Assembly (NCBI GenBank): GCA_023818865.1
Contig: JAMWDF010000045.1
Coordinates: 1,766 to 10,852, forward strand
DNA length: 9,087 nucleotides
Reading direction: 5' to 3'
Source of the DNA: Candidatus Omnitrophota bacterium
Lineage (GTDB): Bacteria; Ratteibacteria; UBA8468; B48-G9; DSTR01
The position numbers and the translations under genes are program-made. Position 1 is the stretch's first letter. Every line of letters begins with the position of its first letter. Below, piece after piece: positions 1-7,600 of this stretch. Under the pieces are notes generated by a model. That model did not search any database, had not been told where the DNA came from, and was given only the letters and a program-made list of their open reading frames with translations.

Positions 1-59
1 AATTGGTGGTGGTAAAGGCCGGCCGTTTACTTATTTCCGGCGCTCAACAAGGAGGGTGA
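1..59 (+). CDS. C-terminal tail of an upstream gene (possible sugar ABC-transporter permease)
   Basis: Read in the frame starting at base 3, the first bases give an open reading frame ending LVVVKAGRLLISGAQQGG with TGA at 57-59. The stop lies one base before the ATG of the next gene, and the ribosome binding site of that gene sits inside these last codons, which suggests translational coupling. The tail (a hydrophobic stretch, then R-x-x-I-x-G-x-x-x-G) resembles the C-terminus of MalG-type carbohydrate permeases, which often end in a form like QRY-(I/V)-x-G-(L/I)-T-x-G-A-V-K-G. Only about 18 residues are visible, so the reading frame is plausible and the family assignment is a guess from the tail and the sugar-related context. 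Confidence 0.35.
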   Translation, partial: LVVVKAGRLLISGAQQGG

Positions 60-60
60 A

Positions 61-1236
61 ATGCTTTATCATCTGGCAAAAATTACTGAAGCAGTTACTG
101 GTCGGGTCTCGTCTTGGGATACTACTGGCCGAAACGTTGACTGCTGGGTGATTCCGCCGGGGAAAAGTCAGGTCCTGGCTGAAATGAAAGGGCCAGGCTG
201 TATTACCCACATTTGGATGACCCAGCCCAATCATTATCGGGAATGCCTATTACGGTTTACCTGGGATGATGCCAGTTTTCCCAGCGTCAATGTGCCTTTA
301 GGAGATTTTTTCTGCTTGGGCCATGGCTTGGTGAATTCCTTTCAGTCCTTGCTTTTTTCGGCTTCTACCAGGCATAACTATCAATTTAACGCTGGTTGTG
401 CCCTCAACTGCTATTTACCTATGCCCTTCCGGAAGAAAGCAGTAGTGGAGCTGGTGAATGAAAGCCAGGAAGACCATGGTCAGTACTTTTACATTGACTA
501 TGAACAGTGGCCAGAAGTACCAGAGGATATGGGCTATCTTCATGCGGAGTTTCGCCGGGCAAACCCGTTTGGAGGCTGGGCCCCAGAGATTCTGGCCAAC
601 GCTCCTCAGGCCAACATTGTCAATAAAGAAAAAACTGCCTGGGAAAATAACTATGTTATCCTGGAGACAAAGGGTCGGGGACACTATCTTGGCTGTAATT
701 TGAGCGTGGCTAATTTTCAGGGAACCTGGTGGGGAGAAGGAGATGATGTGATCTGGGTAGACGGTTATAAGTGGCCGCCAGACCTCCATGGTACCGGGAG
801 CGAAGACTATTTCAACCAAGCCTGGGGAATGCAGCCTAATGCTTTCTTGCGCAACGGCTCTTCAATTTATGAAGGGCATACTTTGGGACCGAATGTTGAT
901 CTCTGGAAACGAAAAGGTGGGTATCAAACCTGCTATGTGTTCCACTTAGAAAACCCGGTTCGGTTCAAGAAGGAGATCAAAGTCACCATAGAACACGGAC
1001 ATGGTAACCACCTAGCCAATGACTACAGCAGTGTGGCTTACTGGTATGCGGAGAAACCTACCCGGGTGATTGACCCACCCCCGGTGGAAAAACGGCTGCC
1101 GGTGCTTCAGGACAATCAAGGGCGTTGGCTGCTCCACTATTCCGCTCAGACTACTTCCCACCGAGTGAAACTGAACTCAGAGATGAAGAAGATGAAAGCT
1201 GAATGGAAAAAGTTAGAGGAGAAGAGAAAAAAGTGA
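61..1236 (+). CDS. DUF2961 / GH172-type protein, probable cytoplasmic glycoside hydrolase
   Basis: A 391-residue protein of the DUF2961 family, some members of which are now classified as GH172 (difructose-anhydride and arabinofuranose-active enzymes). The N-terminal signature is present: SSWDTTGRNVDCWVIPPGKS (residues 17-36), then a GPGCITHIWMTQ segment (44-55). The hallmark GTGSEDYF lies at 244-251. Its E248 matches the conserved family glutamate; E271 (YEGHTLG) is a possible second catalytic acid, which I cannot confirm without a structure alignment. A late DYSSVAYWYAEKPTR segment (321-335) is also typical. The length is normal for a single-domain member. There is no signal peptide, so it should act in the cytoplasm on imported oligosaccharides. 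The C-terminal 20 residues are lysine/glutamate-rich and helical. The start is supported by AGGAGG at 50-55. The substrate is unknown. Confidence 0.88.
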   Translation: MLYHLAKITEAVTGRVSSWDTTGRNVDCWVIPPGKSQVLAEMKGPGCITHIWMTQPNHYRECLLRFTWDDASFPSVNVPLGDFFCLGHGLVNSFQSLLFSASTRHNYQFNAGCALNCYLPMPFRKKAVVELVNESQEDHGQYFYIDYEQWPEVPEDMGYLHAEFRRANPFGGWAPEILANAPQANIVNKEKTAWENNYVILETKGRGHYLGCNLSVANFQGTWWGEGDDVIWVDGYKWPPDLHGTGSEDYFNQAWGMQPNAFLRNGSSIYEGHTLGPNVDLWKRKGGYQTCYVFHLENPVRFKKEIKVTIEHGHGNHLANDYSSVAYWYAEKPTRVIDPPPVEKRLPVLQDNQGRWLLHYSAQTTSHRVKLNSEMKKMKAEWKKLEEKRKK

Positions 1237-1285
1237 GGTTTTTCAGAAGAAAAATTTTCCAACGATAAGGAAACGGCAACCAGGT

Positions 1286-2344
1286 TTAGAATGTCTCTAT
1301 TTGAAACTTTCGGCTGCCTAAGCCTAACTTTTCAGCTTCTTCCAGTTGCACCTGGTAGGGACAGTTAGGCCAGACTTTCTGGAATTTGTCCACCCCGGCT
1401 GGCCAACTTTGGCCAGTTGTTTCTTTTACCAGGTAAGCGGAAGCCTGGTCAATCGCTACCGGGTCAAAGGAAGCCAGCACCCCAATATCTGGAACTAGAG
1501 GAGAACCGGGCTTGCGCAGACAGTCGCAGTTTGGGGTAATGTTCAGAAGATAATTGACCGCAAAGAACTTCCCTGGAAAAAGGGAAAGAACCGCTCCGGC
1601 GTAAAAAGCCAGCCTTTCTTGAAACTGGCTGGAGGAGGTACTTGACCAAGGAATATCAATAGCCTGGGCCGGACAGATATGAACACACTGGGCACAGCCA
1701 AAACATCTTGCTGGGTCAATCCAGGCTTTCTTCTCTTTTAAGGTAATAGCTTGGGCCGGACAATTTTTTACACATTTTCCGCACCCATTACACTGGCTGC
1801 GGGAGATTGCTGGTTGGACACTGGCGTGCATAGCAAATTTGCCTTTTCTGGAAGCACAGCCCATCCCCAGGTTCTTAATTGTCCCGCCAATCCCGGAAAG
1901 GAGATGTCCCTTGAAATGCGTCAGGGCAACCAGGGCCTCAAAATATCCGAATTCTCTGGCCAGATAAGCTGGATGGCTTTTTCCCGGTAGCCTAACTTCA
2001 ATTTCTTCATTCCCCTGAAAGCCGCCAGCAATCAGGCTGGGCGCCTTCAGCTTTTGGTAACCATGGCTCCAAACCACTTCCAGGTGGCTAAAGGTGTTAT
2101 CACGTTCTCCCCGATAAAGGACATTGGTATCAGTGAGAAAGGGTTGCCCCTTCTGTTTTCTGACAATTTCCACCACCGGCTCTACCAGTTCCGGTGGAAT
2201 GTGATTCTGGTGACCCGAACTGCCAAAATGAATCTTCAACGCCACTTTATTCTTCCCAGAAATTACCTGAGGTAGACCCGCCTGGAGCAAAAAGGAAGCC
2301 AATCTATCTATTTTTTCCTTGGGCAGAAAGTAAACCTGGCTCAT
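1286..2344 (-). CDS. DUF362 family protein with two [4Fe-4S] ferredoxin motifs
   Basis: A 352-residue DUF362 protein. The N-terminal half has the KIHFG-type segment (37-41) and a conserved block ALTHFKGHLLSGIGGTIKNL (140-159). Two ferredoxin-type clusters follow: C185-x2-C188-x2-C191-x3-C195-P and C214-x2-C217-x2-C220-x3-C224-P. The C-terminal half carries NCDCL (272-276) and DIGVLASFDPVAIDQASA (286-303), typical of the family. No signal peptide is seen, so it is probably a cytoplasmic iron-sulfur protein; the family's reactions are mostly unknown, with roles proposed in electron transfer. The open frame extends 32 codons further upstream, but that part overlaps the upstream gene. The ATG at 2344 has AAGGAG about nine bases before it and is the better start. 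It is the second gene of a minus-strand pair, 16 bp after the URO-D-like gene, suggesting it may supply electrons to that protein or its partner. Confidence 0.88.
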   Translation of the reverse strand: MSQVYFLPKEKIDRLASFLLQAGLPQVISGKNKVALKIHFGSSGHQNHIPPELVEPVVEIVRKQKGQPFLTDTNVLYRGERDNTFSHLEVVWSHGYQKLKAPSLIAGGFQGNEEIEVRLPGKSHPAYLAREFGYFEALVALTHFKGHLLSGIGGTIKNLGMGCASRKGKFAMHASVQPAISRSQCNGCGKCVKNCPAQAITLKEKKAWIDPARCFGCAQCVHICPAQAIDIPWSSTSSSQFQERLAFYAGAVLSLFPGKFFAVNYLLNITPNCDCLRKPGSPLVPDIGVLASFDPVAIDQASAYLVKETTGQSWPAGVDKFQKVWPNCPYQVQLEEAEKLGLGSRKFQIETF

Positions 2345-2360
2345 CTTGTTTTTCTCCTTC

Positions 2361-3470
2361 TTATTTCTCAGTTGAGCCAAAAGATGCCACCAGTTCGCCG
2401 ACCATCTCCACCCGAGAAAAATCAGCGTCCGGGGGGACATTATCGCTCATACCCAGAGCAAATCGATAACCATGCGGGACTTTTTCCAGGAGGGCCTTTA
2501 CATAAAGACGGAAATCTTCCCTGGTGCCACCCTGCGGGCAAAAGAGGATGGAAGGCAGCCCCCCTTGAATAACGACCTTTTCTCCCACCTTAGCCATCGC
2601 CTCCGGCACAGTGAGTTCAGCCATGGGTTTGACCGCAATGGCTTCCACCACATCAATATCACATTCCGGGACAAACTCCAAAAGGTGACTGGTCCGGCCG
2701 CACCAGTGAACCTGAAAAACCTTGCCTCCAGAATGAAGGATAGCCGCAATTCTTTGATAATAGGGAATAGCGTATTGTCTGAAAATGTTTGGCGGGGTCG
2801 TCCACTCGTCCATGTTATCCCCGCTGGCAATCACCAGTGCCGGCCCTTGTGCCAAAAGCCTGGCCGCTTCTTCTACTTTCACCGTGTAAAGTTCCAAAAG
2901 CTCTTCCACCTTTGGCCGATAATCAGTAAAAAGGTAAATCCCGTGTTCCCAGCCGCACTCATTCTTCCCAAAATGGATGTAGGGAAGACAGTAGGGGAGG
3001 CCTACCAGGGAGAGGCCATCATCACCGACAGCCCGCTCACTTTCCAAAAAGGGTTGGACATTTAAGGTAAAATGGGTATGCTCCACAATCCACCTCACCA
3101 CCCTGATATCATTCACAGTCTTAACCCAGTGGCTCTTGAGAAAAACAGCCTGCGTGAAATCAGTGGCCCGGCGGTGAACTGTCTGCACAGAACCAACCGG
3201 CGTGTGGTAATCAGTGGTGATAGTCCCATTTTTTTCTTGGCGGATAATTTCTACCGTGGAGTCAATCTCTACATCCAAACACCTTGTCCTCGCCCAGATG
3301 GTTCCTTGGACTTTTCTAACAATATCATTCCGGCTTAATCCCTGGTATTTTTCAGGAAGAGTCCCCTGGGTCTGGTTGATGTTGTACCAGTGGTCAAAAT
3401 TAGGCACAAACGGCAGAAATTCGCCCTTTTCTTTTTTCAGTATTCGTGTGTAGTTTTCCCGCTGGCTCAT
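2361..3470 (-). CDS. URO-D-fold (uroporphyrinogen decarboxylase-like) protein, probable methyltransferase-related
   Basis: A 369-residue member of the URO-D superfamily, which includes HemE and the zinc-dependent methylcobamide methyltransferases (MtaA/MtbA type). Visible blocks are SGDNMDEWTTPPNIFRQYAI (216-235), PYYQRIAAILHSGGKVFQVH (236-255), W256-C257-G258, a VVEAIAVKPMAEL stretch (274-286), and QGGLPSILF (302-310). The H255-x-C257 pair matches the zinc-ligand H-x-C of the methyltransferases. The third cysteine expected near the C-terminus is not obvious, since that region reads FALGMSDNVPPDAD (337-350). HemE itself is unlikely. The open frame continues upstream through the promoter region and antisense to the regulator gene, but the ATG at 3470 has GGGAGG just upstream and starts the conserved protein; the GGAGG-to-ATG spacing is short, about two bases. 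The substrate is unknown; demethylation of a methylated compound through a corrinoid is an inference. Confidence 0.85.
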   Translation of the reverse strand: MSQRENYTRILKKEKGEFLPFVPNFDHWYNINQTQGTLPEKYQGLSRNDIVRKVQGTIWARTRCLDVEIDSTVEIIRQEKNGTITTDYHTPVGSVQTVHRRATDFTQAVFLKSHWVKTVNDIRVVRWIVEHTHFTLNVQPFLESERAVGDDGLSLVGLPYCLPYIHFGKNECGWEHGIYLFTDYRPKVEELLELYTVKVEEAARLLAQGPALVIASGDNMDEWTTPPNIFRQYAIPYYQRIAAILHSGGKVFQVHWCGRTSHLLEFVPECDIDVVEAIAVKPMAELTVPEAMAKVGEKVVIQGGLPSILFCPQGGTREDFRLYVKALLEKVPHGYRFALGMSDNVPPDADFSRVEMVGELVASFGSTEK

Positions 3471-3494
3471 TTCCTCCCTTGATTGACCCAGACA

Positions 3495-3523
3495 ATGATA
3501 CAACAGAAAGCCGGCCAGCACAA
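3495..3523 (-). promoter_or_regulatory. Possible sigma70 promoter for the URO-D/DUF362 pair
   Basis: On the minus strand a TTGTGC box (3518-3523, 3 of 6 matches to consensus) is followed after exactly 17 bases by TATCAT (3495-3500, 5 of 6 matches). Transcription would begin near 3488, giving a leader of about 18 bases that includes the GGGAGG ribosome binding site. The -35 match is poor, so this is only a candidate. Confidence 0.35.
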
Positions 3524-3546
3524 GGAAGGCAAGGCCCCGCAAGAAT

Positions 3547-3575
3547 TTGACAGAGAGTAAATAGCGTGATATGAT
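3547..3575 (+). promoter_or_regulatory. Near-consensus sigma70 promoter of the lacI-type gene
   Basis: A perfect TTGACA (3547-3552), a 17-base spacer, then TATGAT (3570-3575, 5 of 6 matches). The predicted start of transcription is near 3582, only about ten bases before the ATG at 3592, and no Shine-Dalgarno sequence is seen in between (the leader is roughly GGTAAATCAAA). The mRNA would therefore be nearly leaderless. Confidence 0.7.
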
Positions 3576-3589
3576 TAACTGGTAAATCA
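3572..3589 (+). promoter_or_regulatory. Candidate LacI-family operator (18-bp inverted repeat)
   Basis: The sequence TGATTAACTGGTAAATCA is an imperfect palindrome: arms TGATT-A-AC and GT-A-AATCA are complementary at seven of eight positions on each side, around a central TG. An 18-bp symmetric site is typical of LacI-family operators, although those often have a central CG. It overlaps the -10 box and the predicted transcription start and ends two bases before the start codon, an ideal place for autorepression. Binding by the encoded regulator is inferred. Confidence 0.55.
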
Positions 3590-3591
3590 AA

Positions 3592-4635
3592 ATGGGCAAT
3601 TTTCCCAAAACCCTGACGCTTTCGGAGCTGGCTCGGCAAGCCGGGGTGTCCAAGACCGTAGTGTCAGTGGTGGTCAACCGGAAAGAAAATAGAAACATCC
3701 GGGTCAGTGAAAAAAAGAGGCAGGAAATTTTAAGGCTCATTGAGCGGTACCGGTTTGTGCCAACCAAGAGCGCCCGGGAACTGGCTTCCCGGAGAACCAA
3801 TACCATCGCCATTATCTTTCACCAGCTCACACCCTATTTTTCATTCTTGGTTGAACAACTGCAAAAGAAGGCCTTTGAAAAGAACATGGAAATTATGCCT
3901 TACATCACCGAGGGCCGGGGAGACCGAGAGGAGGAATATCTGAGCCTGATGCGGGACCGGAGAGTGGACGGGATTATTATTGCGGCCATCACTGAGGGCA
4001 GCGTGGCCCGCTATGTAAAATTTTCTTCCCCGCCTTATAATCTGAAAATTGTCGTCATAAACGAGCCAATCGGGAAAATTCCTTCAGTCCATTTTGATGA
4101 AATGTCTGCAGGCAGGTTAGCAGCCCAGCATTTAGTAGAGATTGGCTGCCGGAGTCTTTGCTGTTTTGGCCCAGCTCAAGAGTCGGGCCGGACCCGCGGA
4201 TTTTTAAAATATGCCTGCGAACAGGGGATAACAGACCTGAAAACTATTCCGGCCGAAAACAATTCCAGCGGTACTTTTTCTGAAGGAAGAAAACTGGCCG
4301 AGAAATTGCTTTCTCTGAAAAAACCTCCAGACGGAGTTTTCGCCAATAATGATTTATATGCGGCTGCTCTCCTTCAGAAAGTCCTGGAACACGGCTACCG
4401 GGTGCCAAAAGACATGGCCATAGTAGGCTGCGACAATACCGAGGTATGTCTCTATGCTAAACCCACCTTGACAAGCATTGATACCAACGCGCCTCTGGCG
4501 GCAGAAACCGCTTTAGCCAAGTTGCTGGACGTTATAACCGGAAAACCCGTCCGTCCTTTGCACACTAAGATCCCAGTCCGCTTGGTGGTGAGAGAATCAA
4601 CCACCGGCCGCCTTTCTCCAGCAGAAGAGGAATAA
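3592..4635 (+). CDS. LacI/GalR-family transcriptional regulator
   Basis: A 347-residue LacI-family repressor of normal length. The N-terminal helix-turn-helix is clear at about residues 8-29 (TLSELARQAGVSKTVVSVVV), with a hinge at 54-68 (RFVPTKSARELASRR). The common hinge YxPNxxAR reads FVPTKSAR here. A periplasmic-binding-protein-like effector domain follows from about residue 70 (TNTIAIIF). It includes DGIIIAAI (126-133), SVHFDEMSAGRLAAQHL (165-181), DGVFANNDLYAAALLQ (247-262) and AIVGCDNTE (276-284), all characteristic. The ligand is probably a sugar released by the downstream hydrolase. An in-frame stop (3583-3585) lies just before the ATG, so this is the first possible start. No Shine-Dalgarno sequence precedes it. 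The stop TAA overlaps the next ATG by one base. Autoregulation through the palindrome at the promoter is likely. Confidence 0.93.
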   Translation: MGNFPKTLTLSELARQAGVSKTVVSVVVNRKENRNIRVSEKKRQEILRLIERYRFVPTKSARELASRRTNTIAIIFHQLTPYFSFLVEQLQKKAFEKNMEIMPYITEGRGDREEEYLSLMRDRRVDGIIIAAITEGSVARYVKFSSPPYNLKIVVINEPIGKIPSVHFDEMSAGRLAAQHLVEIGCRSLCCFGPAQESGRTRGFLKYACEQGITDLKTIPAENNSSGTFSEGRKLAEKLLSLKKPPDGVFANNDLYAAALLQKVLEHGYRVPKDMAIVGCDNTEVCLYAKPTLTSIDTNAPLAAETALAKLLDVITGKPVRPLHTKIPVRLVVRESTTGRLSPAEEE

Positions 4636-7600
4636 TGCATAAAGAAGAGGCAAAGAGGTTTTTTTTCGGCCTGTTTTTTTTCCTGGTTTTTACTATGGCC
4701 AGCCACAGTTGGAGCGACCCGCGGTTGACCATAACCAGATTGCCTATGGCTCCCCTGATTGACGGCCGGGTGGACGAGAAAGAATGGCAGTATGCCTCGG
4801 CTGTTACTGGCCTGATGGCCTACGAAGCGGGTGCCCTGCGGACGGAACAGACTGTTTTCTACGTTGGCTGGTATCACAAGCATATTTATATTGCCATGAA
4901 GGCCGCAGGTTCCACCTACGACCGGATCGTGGCCCGGAGCCTAATCAGGGATGACCGGTTTGTTTGTGGAGATGATGCGGTTGAGTTAATGATCGCGCCG
5001 GGTTCGGGTAAGGAACTGGAGGAAGTCTATTTCCCCACCTACTACCTGATTATTAACTCTCTCGGCACAGTTTTTGATATGAAGTTACGGGAGAATGTTA
5101 ACGAGGAGTATATTGCCTGGAACGTACCTTTGGTAGCCGCGGTTTCCACCAAAGGAAACAACTGGGAGTGCGAAATCAAAATTCCGGTCAGGGAGCTAAC
5201 TGTCCAAGGTATTACCGACGGGACAAAATGGCGGATGAATCTTACCAGGGCCCATGCGGGCTATTTCTGGAGTTGTTGGGTGCCAGGCGCCTTGAATACC
5301 TACAAGACCGGAGGGGAAATAACTTTTGACGCCCGCGTCCCAGCCGTCAGGCTATTATCCGTCCAGCCTTTCCTGGAAGGAAGAACCGGCGCTGTCTTGG
5401 AAGTGGCAAATTTCACCCGAACCAGTCAAACCGTCTCTTTATCATTACTGACCAGAGCGGTTGACGAGAAAGCAAAAACCGAGACAGAAATTGAGACCGT
5501 TACGGAAACTATCACGGTAAAAGCCAGGGAGGTCAAAAGATTGGCACTGGGCAAAGGGAAACAGCTTGCTGTCAGGAACCGGGTCGTTATAGAGGCCAGG
5601 AAAGCCTCCGGCGAGGGGCTCTTAAGCATGGAAAGAATGGTAAATACTCCTTCCCCGAAGTTTGTGACCAAACAGGCCCCTCCCCTGAAACTTGTCTCTA
5701 TCAACTGCAGATATCTTCCCTCTTTAGAAGTGCTTTCTGTATATATGAATTGCGCTGCTAAGGCGCAAGAGACAAGAACTGCTCGGCCGGCCCTGGCTGA
5801 AATTGAAATCCTGAAAAAAGGCTCTGTCCCTGAAGAACCGGTTTTGAAAAGCACTTTTTCAAGTTTTGTCAACAACGAGGGAACCGTTCGCATTTCCACG
5901 GAAAAGATTCCCGAGGGTGAGTATGAAGTCCTGGTCATAGTGAAAGACAGTTCCGGAGAAACTATCTATTCAGAAAAAGACTGGTTCGTCAAAAAGAAGA
6001 TTCCTCACCTGACAACAGACCGGAGAGGCTTGGGAGAAGAAGTACCTGCGCCCTTTACAACGCTGGAAGTTGCCGGGAATGAGATAAAACCCTGGGGAAG
6101 AACTTACAGATTTGGAGCAAATGGACTGCCTGAGCAGTTTGTGAGTCAGGACAGAGATATTCTCGCCTCTCCCTCAAGACTGATTCTGCGCCAGGCCGGA
6201 AAAACTATTCCTCTGCAAGTGACAAAACCTTTCACAATAACAAAGAAAACACCCGGCCGGGTGGAAACAGAAACAAGACTTAAGGCCGGTAACATTGTTT
6301 TGACCATTAGTTCCTCCACTGAATACGATGGCCTGACAAAATTCCGTATTGCCTATGGTCCGTTAGCTAAGAGCGCCCAGATTGATAAAATGGTTCTGGA
6401 ATTGCCTATCAGGAAGGAACTGGCTAAGTTTTATTCGGCCGCGAGCGATTTTCTGGGTGATAGTATCCTGGCTGGCGTCTTACCAGAACAGGCAGGGATT
6501 ATTTATGACAGTTTGAACAATACCAGGAGCGTGGTGGCTTCCCCGCCTTTTGCCGCCTTGTGCTGGTTAGGTGACTACGACATTTCTTTCTGCTACTGCG
6601 CGGATACAGATGAAGGCTGGGTAGTGGATGACGAAAGGGCTGAAGTGGAAGTGGAAAGAAAAGGGGAAGAGGTCATCCTGAGACTTAACCTGGTTAGTAT
6701 TCCTTATGTTCTCACCCAGCCCCGCACCCTGGAATTTGGTCTGCAGGCTGGCCCAGTGAAGCCCCTTCCGGTGGACTGGCGCTCCTGGCAATACGGGGGC
6801 GTTGACGGACAGTCCTTCACGGGGAATACAGAAAAAGTACCCAATATCTGGGGTTTTATTACCGGAGTCGGTTCTTGGGGTTTGGGCGGAGGTTCGCATC
6901 TTATTCATCCAGGGGATACCCCGGAAATTCGTAGCCGGGCCAGGGCAGTGGTAGAGAAGGCATTCGGGGGTGACAGGAAGGTTAGACGCATCGGTTATTG
7001 CTGGTGGCCTAACCCACCTAAAGGCAGGCCGGAAACCAGAGTTTACCGCAGTGAATGGGGCATTACCAGGGATGATTGGGAAACCGCCAACACCTCCTAC
7101 TACCTCAGCCATTACAAGGATTCCTGGCAGAAAAAAGTTTTTGGAGATGACGAGAATATGTATACGCCCATCAGAGCAAAGGTGGTACCGAGCCTGGTGG
7201 ATTTCTATGTATATTGCTGGGATGAGACTGTTAAGGAAGCAGGCCAATCGGGTTTGTGGGGATTCTATTTTGACCAGGGCTATCCCAATCCAGTTTTTGA
7301 CCCGGAATTAGGACTGGGTTATATCCGGGAAGACGGCAGAAAATGCTATTCTTCTGGATTGTGGCTCTACCGAGAATTACTAAAGCGGCTGGCTTATGTT
7401 AACTTTCAACATAAGATTCCCAATTTTCTGGTAGATGCCCAGCATCACAGCCATCTTATGCCGGCCTACGGATTTTTGGGTATCTATGCGCCCTGCGAGA
7501 ATGCTTTTTACGGCGGTGTTCTGGATTATTATAAGACCATAGAAAACTATGCGGCCCACACACCAGCCAAACAAATGGGGATGATTCCCCAGATTGGCCT

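Noticed and set aside
12..30. Near-palindrome around GGCCGGCC flanked by GTAAA and TTTAC, considered as an operator or hairpin upstream of the DUF2961 gene.
   Set aside because: The symmetry is offset by one base, it lies inside the probable end of the upstream gene, and no T-run or promoter is attached.
1237..1285. Search for a bidirectional terminator between the convergent DUF2961 and DUF362 genes; a TTTCC/GGAAA stem was seen at 1256-1273.
   Set aside because: The stem is only five pairs with an eight-base loop and no T-run on either strand.
2345..2440. A 32-codon N-terminal extension of the DUF362 frame.
   Set aside because: It overlaps the 3' end of the URO-D-like gene and shows no family similarity; the internal ATG at 2344 has AAGGAG at good spacing.
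2361..3470. Annotation as HemE, a true uroporphyrinogen decarboxylase for haem synthesis.
   Set aside because: The H-x-C pair, the GDNMDEW segment and the DUF362 neighbour fit the methyltransferase-like branch of the superfamily, and no other haem gene is nearby.
3471..3812. N-terminal extension of the URO-D-like open frame by 114 codons, including a hydrophobic stretch FLRGLAFLVLAGFLLY that looks like a membrane segment.
   Set aside because: It runs through the divergent promoter region and antisense to the start of the regulator gene, and the ATG at 3470 has its own ribosome binding site and starts the conserved protein.
5426..7247. Antisense open frames of 170 and 226 codons (5426-5938 and 6567-7247) within the hydrolase gene.
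   Set aside because: Their translations show no recognisable domain or ribosome binding site, and the plus-strand frame codes a continuous, family-like protein.
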